DNA of 64,000 bases from Actinomycetes bacterium (GCA_021786195.1 JAJYNS010000005.1:3529-67528), one strand, 5' to 3'. Shown: positions 43,026 to 53,337, numbered from the stretch's first letter. Program-made: numbers and translations. Notes: a model not told the origin generated them from the sequence alone.

Positions 43026-44320
43026 GCACCGTGCCCGCCACCCCGGCGCTCCGGGTCCTCGAGGGCGGAGCCGGCAGGTCGGCGCGCGCCGCCGCGTCGG
43101 CCGGGCCCAGCCGCAGCGAGGCCTCCAGCCGCGCGGAGTCGGCGAGGCGGGATGCCGACACGCTGAGGCTGCTCGTCGTCGCGCTCTGCGGCTTCGGCCT
43201 CGTGATGGTGCTGTCGTCGTCGTCGGTCTACTCGATCCTCGACTACGGGAGTCCCTGGTCGTTGTTCGAGCACCAGGCGCTCTACGCCGTCGTCGGCGCC
43301 GTGGGCTTCGCCATCTGCGCCCGGATCGACCACGCACGCGTGCGCCGGCTCGTCCCCCTGCTGCTCGTCGGGACGGTCGTGCTGCTGATCGCGGTGCTCG
43401 CGCCCGGACTCGGCAAGCACGTCGCCGGCGCAAGCCGCTGGATCGGCGCCGGGCCGCTCACCATCCAGCCGTCCGAGCTTGCCAAGCTGGTCTTCGCGCT
43501 CTACCTCGCCGACCTCGGCGCCCGTCGGCTCCGGTGCAGGGACCCCTTCCGTGAGCTGCTCCGGCCGGCGGCACTGGTCCTCGCCGTGCTCGCGCTGCTC
43601 GTGCTCCTGCAACCGGACATGGGAACCGCGGTCGTGTTCGTCTGCACGGCCGTCGGCGTCCTCTACACCCTCGGGCTGCCCCGAAGGCTCATGCTCGCCG
43701 CCCTCGGCGTGGCCTTCCTCGGGGGCGGGGTGGTCGCCCTCGCGGCGCCCTACCGCCGGGCGCGCCTGCTGTCGTTCATCGACCCCTTCTCGCACGCCAC
43801 GACGAGCGGGTACCAGCTGGTGCAGTCGCTCGCAGCGCTCGGCTCGGGCCACCTGACCGGGAGCGGCCTCGGGGGGTCCGCGGCGATCTGGGGCTGGCTG
43901 CCGAACGCGCAGACCGACTACATCTTCGCGATCGTCGGCAACCAGCTCGGTCTGCTCGGCGCGATCGCCCTCGTCGCCGCCTACGCTTGGCTCGGCTGGC
44001 TCGGCGTGCGGATCGCCGGGCGCGCCCGGGACGCCTTCTCGAGCATCCTCGCGATGTCGCTCACCTGCTGGCTGGTCGCCGAGGCGCTCATCAACATCGG
44101 GGGCGTGATCGGCATCCTGCCCGATACGGGGATCCCGCTCCCGTTCCTCTCCTCGGGCGGATCCTCGCTCGTGATCTCGCTCGCCGGCGCCGGCCTGCTC
44201 GTCGGCATCGCTCGGCGGGGCGCCGCCGGCGAGGTCCCCTCCCGCGCGTCCGCCCCTGCGCGCCCTCGAGCCGGCACGGCCACATCGGGGGGCCGGCCGG
44301 GAAGGAGCCGGGCGAGGTGA
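43022..44320 (+). CDS. ftsW: Septal peptidoglycan glycosyltransferase FtsW
   Basis: This is a 432-residue SEDS protein with ten membrane segments after a 45-residue cytoplasmic arm. Family motifs include WIGAGPLTIQPSELAKLVFALYLAD, LLQPDMGTAVV (with the catalytic Asp) and LPDTGIPLPFLSSGGSSLV. It polymerises lipid II at the septum with FtsI. The Ser/Arg-rich N- and C-terminal tails are longer than in E. coli. The GTG start overlaps murD, and the stop overlaps murG (GTGA). Confidence 0.95.
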   Translation: MSTVPATPALRVLEGGAGRSARAAASAGPSRSEASSRAESARRDADTLRLLVVALCGFGLVMVLSSSSVYSILDYGSPWSLFEHQALYAVVGAVGFAICARIDHARVRRLVPLLLVGTVVLLIAVLAPGLGKHVAGASRWIGAGPLTIQPSELAKLVFALYLADLGARRLRCRDPFRELLRPAALVLAVLALLVLLQPDMGTAVVFVCTAVGVLYTLGLPRRLMLAALGVAFLGGGVVALAAPYRRARLLSFIDPFSHATTSGYQLVQSLAALGSGHLTGSGLGGSAAIWGWLPNAQTDYIFAIVGNQLGLLGAIALVAAYAWLGWLGVRIAGRARDAFSSILAMSLTCWLVAEALINIGGVIGILPDTGIPLPFLSSGGSSLVISLAGAGLLVGIARRGAAGEVPSRASAPARPRAGTATSGGRPGRSRAR

Positions 44321-45510
44321 GCGGCGGCGTCGAGCTCGTCGTCGCCGGTGGCGGAACCGCCGGTCACCTCTCGCCGGCGCTCGCCGTCGCACGGGCGCTC
44401 GTCGCCTCGGGGACGGCCCCCGAGGCGATCCGCTTCGTCGGCTCGTCGAGGGGCATGGAGCGAACGCTGGTGCCGGAGGCAGGCTTCGCCGTCACGCTGC
44501 TCCCCGGGCGCGGCTTCAAGCGGCGGGTCGCGGCGTCGAACCTGCTGGCCGCGTTCGAGCTCGCGGTCGCGACGGCCTTCGCCGCCGCCCTGATGCTCCG
44601 CTGGCGCCCCGGCGCCGTGCTCGCCGTCGCGGGCTACGCGAGCGTGCCATGCTCGCTGGCGGCCCGCCTTTGCAAGGTGCCTGTCGTCGTGCTCAACGTC
44701 GACGCCGTGCCCGGCGCGGCAAACCGGCTGGTCGGGCGCTTCGCGGCGGTGAGCGCGGTCGCGACCGAGACCACGTCGCTGCCCCGTGCGGTCGTCACCG
44801 GCGCGCCCGTGCGCCCGGAGGTCCTCGGCGTCGACCGAGGCAGCGAGGGGCGTGCGAGGTCGCGGCGGGCGCTCGGCCTTCCGGAGGACCGGCTCGTCCT
44901 CGCGGTGGTCGGCGGCTCGCTCGGGGCCCGCCGGATCAACGAGGCCACGGTCGGCATGGCGCGGCTTTTGCGCGACCGCTCGGACCTCGTGCTCTACCAC
45001 GTCTCGGGGGCGCGGGACCACGACTGGGCGCTCGCCGCGACCGAGGACCTCCGTGACGGCCTCCCTGGCGGCGCCCCCTCCCGGCTCGACTACCGCCTCG
45101 TCGCCTACGAAGCGGCGATGTGGCACCTGCTCGCGGCGTGCGACCTGCTCGTCTCACGGGCCGGGGCCTCGACGCTCGCCGAGGTGACGGTGGTCGGCGT
45201 CCCGTCGGTCCTCGTGCCGCTGCCCGGGGCGCCCGGCGACCACCAGGCGAGCAACGCCCGGCGGCTGGAGGAGAGGGGCGCCGCGGTCGTGATCGACGAC
45301 GGCGACGTCACCCCCGAGCGGCTCGCTGCGCTCGCCAGCTCGCTGCTGGACGATCCCCGCCGTCTCGCAGCGATGGGCGAGGCGGCCCGCTCGCTCGGTC
45401 GACCGGACGCGGCGCAGCGTGTCGTCGAGCTCCTCTTGCGCTCTGCCGCTCGCCGGCGGGCTCCGACCGAGTGGGGAGGGGTCGCGACCGCGGAGGGGAG
45501 CGGCCGGTGA
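44317..45510 (+). CDS. murG: UDP-GlcNAc:lipid I N-acetylglucosaminyltransferase (MurG)
   Basis: This 397-residue GT-B enzyme converts lipid I to lipid II at the inner face of the membrane. It has GGGTAGHLSPALAVARAL, FVGSSRGMERTLVP, AVAGYASVPCSLAA, VGGSLGARRINEA and SRAGASTLAEVTVVGVPSVLVPLPGA. The usual E-x-N near the vinculum reads LNVDAVPGAANR, where the family normally has HEQN; this is a variation seen in some Actinobacteria, from memory. The tail is longer than usual. The GTG start overlaps ftsW, and the stop overlaps murC. Confidence 0.94.
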   Translation: MSGGVELVVAGGGTAGHLSPALAVARALVASGTAPEAIRFVGSSRGMERTLVPEAGFAVTLLPGRGFKRRVAASNLLAAFELAVATAFAAALMLRWRPGAVLAVAGYASVPCSLAARLCKVPVVVLNVDAVPGAANRLVGRFAAVSAVATETTSLPRAVVTGAPVRPEVLGVDRGSEGRARSRRALGLPEDRLVLAVVGGSLGARRINEATVGMARLLRDRSDLVLYHVSGARDHDWALAATEDLRDGLPGGAPSRLDYRLVAYEAAMWHLLAACDLLVSRAGASTLAEVTVVGVPSVLVPLPGAPGDHQASNARRLEERGAAVVIDDGDVTPERLAALASSLLDDPRRLAAMGEAARSLGRPDAAQRVVELLLRSAARRRAPTEWGGVATAEGSGR

Positions 45511-46874
45511 GCCCGCTCGAGCTCTCGCGGCCGCGGCGCATCCACGTCGTCGGCGCTGGTGGCGCCGGGATGAGCGCGATCGCGGCCGTGCTCGCAGCGA
45601 TGGGCCACGAGGTGAGCGGGAGCGACCTGAAGCCGAGCAAGGCGCTCGACCGGCTCGCGGCCCTGGGCGTCAGCGTCAAGGTGGGCCACGACGGCGCGAA
45701 CCTCGGTCGTGCCGAGGCGGTCGTCATCTCGAGCGCCATCCCTGTTGACAACGTCGAGGTTGCCCGCGCCCTGCGAGAGGGCATCCCGGTCCACAGCCGG
45801 GCCGAGGCCCTCTCGGCGATCGTGGCGTGCCGGCGCAGCGTGGCCGTCTCCGGCACGCACGGCAAGACGACGACGAGCTCGATGCTGGCCCTGGTGCTCG
45901 TCGAGGCGGGACTGCGGCCGTCGTTCCTCGTCGGAGGCGATATCCACCAGGTCGGGACGAACGCCGTATGGGACGAGGGCGAGTGGCTCGTCGTCGAGGC
46001 CGACGAGAGCGACGGCACCTTCCTCGAGATCGCCCCGGAGCTCGCCGTGTTGACGAGCGTGGAGCCCGACCACCTCGACCACTACGGTTCCTTCGAGGCG
46101 CTGGAAGCGGCGTTCGCGGAGTTCCTCGCCAAGGCCCCTGGCGGCGCCGTCGTCTGCGCCGACGACCCCATCGCGTCGAGGCTTGCGCCAAGCGGAGCGC
46201 TCCGCTACGGCCTGTCGGATGCCGCGGACCTGCACCTCGGTGGGCTCGTGGGCGACAGGAGCGAGGTCGCCTTCGACGTCACGCTGCGAGGCGAGCCGCT
46301 CGGGCGGGTCGTGGTCCCGGTGCCGGGCGTCCACAACGCCTTGAACGCCGCGGCCGCCCTCGCCGCGGCGAGCACGATCGGGGTCCCCTTCGAGCCGGCT
46401 CGCCGGGCCCTCGCGCGCTTCGCCGGTGTCGCACGCCGCTTCGAGTTCCGGGGGGAGGCGCGGGGGATCAGCTTCGTGGACGACTACGCGCACCTGCCCG
46501 GCGAGGTGGCCGCGACGCTCGCCGCGGCCCGCAGGGGAGGCTGGCGCAGGCTCGTCTGCGTCTTCCAGCCGCACCGGTTCTCCCGAGTCGAGGCGCTGGC
46601 ACCGGCGTTCGCCGACGCCTTCGTCGATGCCGACCTCGTCGTCCTCACGGGCATCTACCCTGCCGGCGAGGCGCCGAGGCCCGGCGTGTCGTCCAAGCTC
46701 CTCCTCGACGCCGTGCTCGACGCCCACCCCGGCGCGAACCTCGCCTACCTCCCCGATCGCGGCGAGCTCCTCGCCTACCTGCGGAGGATCCTCGAGCCGG
46801 GCGACTGCTGCCTCACGCTCGGAGCGGGCGACTTGACGACGCTTCCCGACGAGCTCCTGGCGGAGCTGTCGTGA
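45507..46874 (+). CDS. murC: UDP-N-acetylmuramate--L-alanine ligase (MurC)
   Basis: This 455-residue Mur ligase adds the first peptide residue to UDP-MurNAc. VVGAGGAGMSAIAAVLAAMGHEVSGSD opens it in two pieces around a Rossmann fold, AVSGTHGKTTTSSML is the ATP loop, and VVEADESDGTFLEI and SVEPDHLDHYGS follow. The C-terminal domain has FVDDYAHLPGEV and FQPHRFSR. It is coupled by GTGA overlaps to murG before it and murB after it. Confidence 0.95.
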   Translation: MSPLELSRPRRIHVVGAGGAGMSAIAAVLAAMGHEVSGSDLKPSKALDRLAALGVSVKVGHDGANLGRAEAVVISSAIPVDNVEVARALREGIPVHSRAEALSAIVACRRSVAVSGTHGKTTTSSMLALVLVEAGLRPSFLVGGDIHQVGTNAVWDEGEWLVVEADESDGTFLEIAPELAVLTSVEPDHLDHYGSFEALEAAFAEFLAKAPGGAVVCADDPIASRLAPSGALRYGLSDAADLHLGGLVGDRSEVAFDVTLRGEPLGRVVVPVPGVHNALNAAAALAAASTIGVPFEPARRALARFAGVARRFEFRGEARGISFVDDYAHLPGEVAATLAAARRGGWRRLVCVFQPHRFSRVEALAPAFADAFVDADLVVLTGIYPAGEAPRPGVSSKLLLDAVLDAHPGANLAYLPDRGELLAYLRRILEPGDCCLTLGAGDLTTLPDELLAELS

Positions 46875-47803
46875 CGAGCCGGTCGGCCCTCCTCGGAGAG
46901 CGCCTGGCGCTCGCGGCCCAGATCCTCGGGCCGCGAGCCCGCCGGAACGTCCCGATAGGGCCGAGGACCACCTACCGCGTCGGAGGGGCCGCGGCGCTGT
47001 ACTTCGAGATCGGCTCGGACCGGGACCTCGAGGTCGTGGCCGGTGCCGTTGCCGGCAGCGGTGTCGAGGTCCTCGTGCTCGGCAGCGGCTCGAACCTGCT
47101 CGTCGCCGACGCCGGCTTCCTGGGCCTCGTCGTCGTGCTCGGGCCCTCCTACTCGACGCTGTCGCTCGAGATCGAGCCGGGCCTGGTGGCCGCCGGCGGC
47201 TCGTGCGCCTATCCGGTCCTCGCGCGCCGGAGCGCAGCCGCCGGATTGAGGGGGATGGAGTGGGCGGTCGGCATCCCCGGCTCGGTCGGCGGCGGAGTCC
47301 GGATGAACGCCGGGGGCCACGGTGCCGAGACGGCCGACCGGCTTGTCGAGGCCCGGGTGGTCGACCTCGGCACCGGGGTCGAGAGGCGCTTGGACGCCGC
47401 CGCGCTCGGGCTCGCCTACCGCAGCTCGAGGCTGTCCGACCGTGAGCTCGTGCTCGAGGCGACCTTCCGCTGCGAGCGCGGCGACGCCGAGGCGTCGGCG
47501 CGAGAGATCGACTCGATCGTCCGGTGGCGGCGGGAGAACCAGCCGGGCGGGAGGAACTGCGGCTCGGTCTTCGCCAACCCGCCCGGTGACGCCGCCGGTC
47601 GGCTCGTCGAGCTCGCGGGGCTGAAGGGGACCCGGGTCGGCTCGGCGGTCGTGTCGACCAAGCACGCGAACTTCATCCAGGTCGACCCCGGCGGCTCGGC
47701 CGACGACGTGCTGCGCCTCGTCGACCTCGTGAGGGCGACGGTCGCCGAGCGCTGCGGCGTCACCTTGGAGCTCGAGCTGCGCGCCGTCGGAGCGCCGCGA
47801 TGA
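46871..47803 (+). CDS. murB: UDP-N-acetylenolpyruvoylglucosamine reductase (MurB)
   Basis: This 310-residue FAD enzyme reduces UDP-enolpyruvyl-GlcNAc to UDP-MurNAc. It shows [53 protein letters not shown] (in parts), YRSSRL and the proton-donor region [25 protein letters not shown] lies near the end. It is a type with the serine proton donor in GSVF. It is placed between murC and ftsQ, as in Bacillus and many Actinobacteria. The start is GTG overlapping murC, and the stop overlaps ftsQ (ATGA). Confidence 0.95.
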   Translation: MTSRSALLGERLALAAQILGPRARRNVPIGPRTTYRVGGAAALYFEIGSDRDLEVVAGAVAGSGVEVLVLGSGSNLLVADAGFLGLVVVLGPSYSTLSLEIEPGLVAAGGSCAYPVLARRSAAAGLRGMEWAVGIPGSVGGGVRMNAGGHGAETADRLVEARVVDLGTGVERRLDAAALGLAYRSSRLSDRELVLEATFRCERGDAEASAREIDSIVRWRRENQPGGRNCGSVFANPPGDAAGRLVELAGLKGTRVGSAVVSTKHANFIQVDPGGSADDVLRLVDLVRATVAERCGVTLELELRAVGAPR

Positions 47804-48579
47804 GCCCGCCGGAGGTCGCCACGGCAGCGCTGCGCGCCCGGCGGCGCGAGGTCGCGAGGGCGGCGGGACGCCGACGCCTGCGCCTCCTGCTCTCCACAGC
47901 AGGCGTCGTCGCTGCGTTCGTGGGTGGGCTGGCCCTGCTCCACTCTCCGCTGTTCGCCGCCGGGAGCATCGACGTCGTCGGCGCCCGGCAGACCGGCCGG
48001 CAGGCCGTGCTCGACGCGACGGGGCTGTGGCGCCACCCCCCGCTCATCGACCTGAGCACGGCGGCGGACGAGCGCGCGCTCGAGCGGCTCCCCTGGGTGC
48101 TGCGAGCGACCGTGACCCGGGAGTGGCCCTCCTCGGTGCGCGTCGTGGTCACCGAGCGCCTGCCCGTGGCCGAGGTCGCCCTTGCGGGGCGGTCCCGCTA
48201 CGCGCTGGTCGACGAGACGGGACGGGTCCTCGAGGACACCGCCACGCGTGTCACCGGCCTCGCGCTCGTGCTCGGCGCCGGGCCGGTGCCCCCGCCCGGC
48301 GGATGGCTCGAGCCTCCCGCCCGCGCCGCCGCCGCCGTCGCGGGGGCGATCCCGGTCTCGCTCGTGAACGCGGTGGCCTCGGTCGAGTCCACCTGGCCCG
48401 GCGGGGTCCGCCTCCGGCTCCGCTCCGGGACCGAGGTGCTGCTCGGTCCGGCGACGCAGTTGCGGGAGAAGATGGTCTCGCTCGCCACCGTGCTGCGCAG
48501 GGTCGGCGCCGCCCCGGCCGCTCCCACAATTGTAACAATCGACCTGCGAGTCCCTTCGGACCCGGTATTGACCTCGTGA
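47800..48579 (+). CDS. ftsQ: Cell division protein FtsQ
   Basis: This 259-residue bitopic membrane protein has a basic cytoplasmic N-terminus, one helix at about residues 29-46, then the POTRA domain starting [20 protein letters not shown] and the FtsQ domain with [28 protein letters not shown]. It scaffolds FtsL and FtsB at the septum. Near its 3' end (48526-48540) the gene uses ACA-ATT-GTA-ACA-ATC, codons rare for this DNA, in an AT-rich double palindrome. The ftsZ promoter lies in the last few codons. Confidence 0.93.
   Translation: MSPPEVATAALRARRREVARAAGRRRLRLLLSTAGVVAAFVGGLALLHSPLFAAGSIDVVGARQTGRQAVLDATGLWRHPPLIDLSTAADERALERLPWVLRATVTREWPSSVRVVVTERLPVAEVALAGRSRYALVDETGRVLEDTATRVTGLALVLGAGPVPPPGGWLEPPARAAAAVAGAIPVSLVNAVASVESTWPGGVRLRLRSGTEVLLGPATQLREKMVSLATVLRRVGAAPAAPTIVTIDLRVPSDPVLTS
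48526..48539. promoter_or_regulatory. AT-rich overlapping palindromes upstream of the ftsZ promoter
   Basis: ACAATTGT (48526-48533) and TTGTAACAA (48530-48538) overlap inside the ftsQ coding sequence. They are the most AT-rich run nearby and use rare codons. They lie about 30 bases before the ftsZ -35, where an activator or repressor could bind. No known regulator is identified. Confidence 0.35.
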
Positions 48580-48596
48580 GAAGCCGCCCCTATGGT
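48568..48596 (+). promoter_or_regulatory. ftsZ promoter
   Basis: TTGACC (48568-48573) and TATGGT (48591-48596) are separated by 17 bases, a near-ideal housekeeping promoter. It starts within the last codons of ftsQ. The transcript would have a leader of about 195 bases before ftsZ. It probably gives ftsZ extra expression relative to the upstream cluster. Confidence 0.75.
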
Positions 48597-48800
48597 CAGG
48601 CGGGTTCCGGTCGCCGAGGTGTCCCGGCTGCCCGCTCCGGTTCTCGGGAGGCGACACCCTTGGGTGGCGCGGGACCGACCCGGAGCCCGGCATCCGCCTG
48701 TCGACTGGTGCGTCGAGTCCGAGATCGCGGGCAAGGGTGGCCACCTCGAGGTGGCGGAGGCTGCCAGGCCCGCCGCAGGTTGCATGGAGGCGGGGCAGAG

Positions 48801-49913
<1,113 letters not shown>

Positions 49914-49935
49914 CGGGCTGCACCCCTCCGAGCGC

Positions 49936-50640
49936 TTGTGTCGCCCCGTCGAGGGGACCGACGCCTGGGTCGCCCTGACGAGCCGGGCAGACGGGGACGC
50001 CCGGCAGCTGGAGGGCGTCGCCGGGCGAAGGTGGGTCGTCGCTCGGCAGGTCCACGGGAGCGGGGTGGCCGTCGTCGAAGCCCCCACCGTCGGACGTGCC
50101 GGCAGGGTGCGGCTCCCGGCGGGCGAGGGAGGCGGCCGGGCGTCCCTCGTCGCTGACGCGCTCGTCACGGCGTCGCCCGACGTCTGCCTCGCCGTCCTCG
50201 GCGCCGACTGTGCCCTGGTCGGGCTGGCGAGCGCCGAGGGAGTCGTCGCGGCCGTCCATTGTGGCTGGCGCGGCCTGCTCGCCGGCGTCGTCGAGCGCGC
50301 CGTCGAGGCTATGCGCAGCCTCGGCGCCGGCGAGGTGCGGGCGCTCACGGGACCTTGCATCCACGCCGAGTGCTATGAGTTCGGAGCGTTCGACCTCGCC
50401 GTGGTCGCCTCAGCCTTCGGCGACGAGGTCCGCTCGACCGCCTCGTCGGGCGAGCCGGCCCTCGACCTCCCCCTTGCGCTGCGCCGCTCGCTCGATCGCG
50501 CCGCGGTCGTCGAGGTCGGCAGCCTCGGCGGCTGCACCGCCTGCGACGCCCGCTGGTACTCGCACCGCGCGCGCGGCGAGCTCGCGCGCCACGCCCTGGC
50601 GATCTGGCGAGAGCCGGCCGACTACGGCGGTCGAGGCTGA
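49936..50640 (+). CDS. pgeF: Peptidoglycan editing factor PgeF (laccase-domain, YfiH family)
   Basis: This protein of about 234 residues has the family motifs ARQVHGSGV, LGADCALVGLA, AAVHCGWRGLLAGVVERAV and GPCIHAECYEFG, which carry the zinc-binding Cys/His residues. The family has purine-nucleoside-phosphorylase-type activity. In E. coli it removes wrongly built L-Ser muropeptide precursors. It follows ftsZ as in many Actinobacteria. The start is uncertain. TTG 49936 is the only usable start after the ftsZ stop; an earlier in-frame start would overlap ftsZ. Confidence 0.88.
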   Translation: MCRPVEGTDAWVALTSRADGDARQLEGVAGRRWVVARQVHGSGVAVVEAPTVGRAGRVRLPAGEGGGRASLVADALVTASPDVCLAVLGADCALVGLASAEGVVAAVHCGWRGLLAGVVERAVEAMRSLGAGEVRALTGPCIHAECYEFGAFDLAVVASAFGDEVRSTASSGEPALDLPLALRRSLDRAAVVEVGSLGGCTACDARWYSHRARGELARHALAIWREPADYGGRG

Positions 50641-50642
50641 CC

Positions 50643-51347
50643 GTGGACCAAGGCACGCTGGGAAGCCCCGGACCGCACGCTGATCCCGAGTCGGTCACGG
50701 CGCGGCTGGCGTCCGTGCGCGGGCGGATCCTGGCGGCCGGGGGGGATCCCGCCAGGGTGCGCGTGGTCGCGGTGACCAAGGGCTTCGGGGTCGAGGCGTG
50801 CCGGGCGGCGCTTCAGGCCGGGCTCGCCGACCTCGGCGAGAACTACGCCGGGGAGCTGATCGAAAAGGCCGTCGCCGTCGGCGAGCCGTGCCGGTGGCAC
50901 TTCCTCGGTGCCGTCCAGCGCAACAAGGTCGCCCGGCTCGCCCGCCACGTCGCGCTGTGGCAGGGCGTCGACCGCGCGGAGGAGGGCGAGGCGATCCTCG
51001 AGCATGCCGGGCGCGCCCAGGTGCTCGTCGAGGTCGACACGACGGGGCTCCCCGAACGGGGCGGCGTCGCCCCGGAGGAGGTCGAGCCGCTCGTCGAGCG
51101 CCTGCGCCATCTCGGGCTCGACGTCCGAGGACTGATGACCGTCGCGCCCCCGCCCGGCTTGTCGCCCGGCGGCGCCGAGCGCGCCTTCGAGACGCTCGCC
51201 GGCCTCGGGTCGCGGCTGGAGGTCGAGGAGCTGTCGATGGGGATGTCGGACGACTTCGAGCTCGCCGTCGCCCACGGCTCGACGATGGTTCGGCTTGGCC
51301 GCGCCCTGTTCGGTCCGCGCCCCGGGCCGGGTGGGATGTCACAATAG
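50643..51347 (+). CDS. PLP homeostasis protein (YggS/PROSC family)
   Basis: This 234-residue single-domain PLP-binding protein has VRVVAVTKGFGVEACRAAL with the PLP lysine, LGENYAGELIEKA, WHFLGAVQRNKV and ELSMGMSDDFELAVAHGSTMVRLGRALFG in pieces. It keeps free PLP levels in balance and shows no enzyme activity in other species. It starts at GTG 2 bases after pgeF and is followed by sepF, which is the standard order. The tail contains a TAGAGT (51345-51350), a possible -10 for sepF. Confidence 0.92.
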   Translation: MDQGTLGSPGPHADPESVTARLASVRGRILAAGGDPARVRVVAVTKGFGVEACRAALQAGLADLGENYAGELIEKAVAVGEPCRWHFLGAVQRNKVARLARHVALWQGVDRAEEGEAILEHAGRAQVLVEVDTTGLPERGGVAPEEVEPLVERLRHLGLDVRGLMTVAPPPGLSPGGAERAFETLAGLGSRLEVEELSMGMSDDFELAVAHGSTMVRLGRALFGPRPGPGGMSQ

Positions 51348-51368
51348 AGTGCTTCCAGGAGGCTCGTG

Positions 51369-51905
51369 ATGACATCGTTCATGGACAAGGCGCTCGCCTA
51401 CCTCGGGTTGAAGGAGGTCGACGACGACGACCTCTACGGGGAGGAGCTCGAGGCGGGGGAGGGCGAGACCACGGCGCACCCGGCGTATCAGGACTTCGAG
51501 GCCGACGAGGGTCGCGAGCGCGCGCCGCAGCAGAGCGTCGTCCGTCCGCTCGTCTCCCCGACTCGCGACCCCGTGACGGCGCCCCAGCAGGCAGCGCCGA
51601 TAAGGCCGCTGTCGGCGGGTCGAAACGGTGCGACCAAGGTCCACGTCGTCGCGCCCTCGCGCTTCCCCGACGCCCAGGAGATCGGCGACCTCGTCAAGCA
51701 GAGCCACCCGGTGATCGTCAACCTCCAGCTATCCGAGCGCGACCTCGCCCGCCGGATGATCGACTTCTGCTCGGGCCTGACCTACGCGCTCGGGGGGTCG
51801 ATGGAGAAGGTCGCGGACCAGGTGTTCCTCCTCACGCCGTCCAACGTCGAGGTGTCCGCCGAGGAGCGGATGCGCCTGCAGGAGCGCGGGCTGTTCAAGT
51901 CGTGA
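51369..51905 (+). CDS. sepF: Cell division protein SepF
   Basis: This 178-residue protein has an N-terminal amphipathic membrane-binding helix (TSFMDKALAYLGLKEVDDDD), an acidic/Gln linker, and the C-terminal SepF domain with HVVAPSRFPDAQEIGDLVKQ, VNLQLSERDLARRMIDF, SGLTYALGGSMEKVADQVFLLTP. SepF forms rings that bind the FtsZ C-terminal peptide and tether it to the membrane. It is essential in Actinobacteria without FtsA. AGGAGG (51357-51362) favours ATG 51369 over the GTG three bases earlier. Confidence 0.95.
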   Translation: MTSFMDKALAYLGLKEVDDDDLYGEELEAGEGETTAHPAYQDFEADEGRERAPQQSVVRPLVSPTRDPVTAPQQAAPIRPLSAGRNGATKVHVVAPSRFPDAQEIGDLVKQSHPVIVNLQLSERDLARRMIDFCSGLTYALGGSMEKVADQVFLLTPSNVEVSAEERMRLQERGLFKS

Positions 51906-51987
51906 GGGGCGGCCCAGAGCTCATACGGGCCCGGCGGCTCCCTCGCGTCGCGGCCGCCTCCCCGCCGGGACACAGGCCGGGTGCACG

Positions 51988-52251
51988 ATGATCCTGCGGG
52001 TGGTCATCGACGTCGTGCAGGCCTACGTCGTGCTGCTGTTCGTGCGTATCCTGCTCTCCTGGTTCCCGATCAGCCCCTGGTCTCCCTGGGCGAAGGTCGT
52101 GGCGGCCCTCGCCCGGGTCACCGACCCGGTGCTCACGCCGATCCGCCGCCTCCTGCCGCCGCTTCGCGTCGGGTCGGCGGCGATCGACCTGTCGCCGATC
52201 CTTTTGTTCTTCGCGCTCGAGGTGATCCTCTCGGTGCTCCAGAGCCGCTGA
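51988..52251 (+). CDS. YggT-family membrane protein
   Basis: This 87-residue protein has two membrane segments, VVQAYVVLLFVRILLSWFPI and SPILLFFALEVILSVLQSR, around the conserved VTDPVLTPIRRLLPPLR loop typical of YggT. Function is not well established; in Actinobacteria and chloroplasts the gene is linked to division or membrane organisation. Its place between sepF and divIVA is the standard one. The start is ATG. Confidence 0.9.
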   Translation: MILRVVIDVVQAYVVLLFVRILLSWFPISPWSPWAKVVAALARVTDPVLTPIRRLLPPLRVGSAAIDLSPILLFFALEVILSVLQSR

Positions 52252-52324
52252 GGTCGCGCGTTCGCCGCGCACGGCGCAGCCGGTGTGGCCGGGCGGCATC
52301 CGCGAAACTTGCAGGGTGCCAAGG

Positions 52325-52330
52325 TAGACT
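52325..52330 (+). promoter_or_regulatory. Putative -10 element (TAGACT) before divIVA
   Basis: TAGACT lies 8 bases before the divIVA ATG. This spacing would give a leaderless transcript. It is one of the best examples of the recurrent TAnnnT pattern, since no Shine-Dalgarno precedes the ATG. Confidence 0.45.
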
Positions 52331-52338
52331 CGGCGCCC

Positions 52339-53289
52339 ATGGAGATCTCCGGCAAGGTCCTGCGTGAGGTCGAGTTTCGCGACCGGCTTCGCGGCTACGA
52401 CACCGACGAGGTCGACGAGTTCCTCGAGAAGGTGGCCGTCGCCGTGGACGAGCTCCAGGCGGAGCTGGCTCGCCTGCAGGAGGAGGTCGGTCGCCGTCGC
52501 GAGGAGGGCGGCTCGTCGGACGAGGACAGCATGAAGCGGATGCTCGTCCTCGCGCAGAGGACCGCCGACCTCGCCGTGAGCGAGGCCCGCCAGGAGGCGG
52601 ACCGTCTCCTCGAGGAGGCAAGGGCGCAGTCGGAGGCGCTGCTCTCCCACGCGCACGAGGCGGTGCGCAGGATGCGAGACGACGCCGAGCGTGAGATCCA
52701 CGCCCGGCTCGGGCGGCTGGAGAGCGAGCACGAGCGGCTGCAGGGCAGCGTGCGCTCGCTCGGAGCGCTCCTCAGCACCGAGCGGGCCCGCCTCATCGAC
52801 GGGCTGTCGTCTGCCATGCGCTTCGTCGAGGAGACGCTGTCGCTGAGCGAGGAGCTCGAGCCCACCTCCGGCGACGATTCCGCCCGGGGATCGGGGGCAC
52901 GCGCACCGGGGCCGGTGCCCTCCGGCGCGGTGCGGGGCCTCGACACCCGGGACGTGGAGGCCGAGATCGGCGAGGACGCCGCTGCCGCAGTCGGCGGCGA
53001 CGCCGTGCCGGAGACCGATGCGCAAGACGAGGCTCCGGGGGCCGAGGACCGCAGGTTGGGGAACCGGCGATCCGGCGACCCGACCGAGAGCCGAAGGGCG
53101 GACCAGGCACGCCTCGAGCGGCTCCAGACCACCGAGCTCACCCCGCAGGTCGAAGCCGACGAGGAGCTCTGGGCCCGCTGGGCGGCAGGGGGCGGGCTCG
53201 ACGGCGCAGGCCGCCAGGGGAAGGCGCCGCGGATCCAGGACTCCCAGCGGCCCGGGGGGCAGGTCCCGCCGGGCCTCTCCTCGGCCTGA
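52339..53289 (+). CDS. divIVA: DivIVA-domain protein (Wag31-like)
   Basis: This 316-residue protein has an N-terminal DivIVA membrane-binding region (EISGKVLREVEFRDRLRGYDTDEVDEFLEKVA). A heptad-rich coiled coil from about residue 35 to 175 follows (repeating Leu, Ala and Glu). The second half is disordered, acidic and Gly/Pro-rich and ends PPGLSSA. DivIVA/Wag31 marks cell poles and septa and directs polar growth. The ATG at 52339 is chosen over an in-frame start 54 bases earlier because the conserved domain starts there. Phosphorylation sites may be in the tail. Confidence 0.92.
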   Translation: MEISGKVLREVEFRDRLRGYDTDEVDEFLEKVAVAVDELQAELARLQEEVGRRREEGGSSDEDSMKRMLVLAQRTADLAVSEARQEADRLLEEARAQSEALLSHAHEAVRRMRDDAEREIHARLGRLESEHERLQGSVRSLGALLSTERARLIDGLSSAMRFVEETLSLSEELEPTSGDDSARGSGARAPGPVPSGAVRGLDTRDVEAEIGEDAAAAVGGDAVPETDAQDEAPGAEDRRLGNRRSGDPTESRRADQARLERLQTTELTPQVEADEELWARWAAGGGLDGAGRQGKAPRIQDSQRPGGQVPPGLSSA

Positions 53290-53337
53290 GCCTCCGTCGC
53301 ACGCCGCCGAGGAGGACGGCACGCGGGCGCGACGGGG

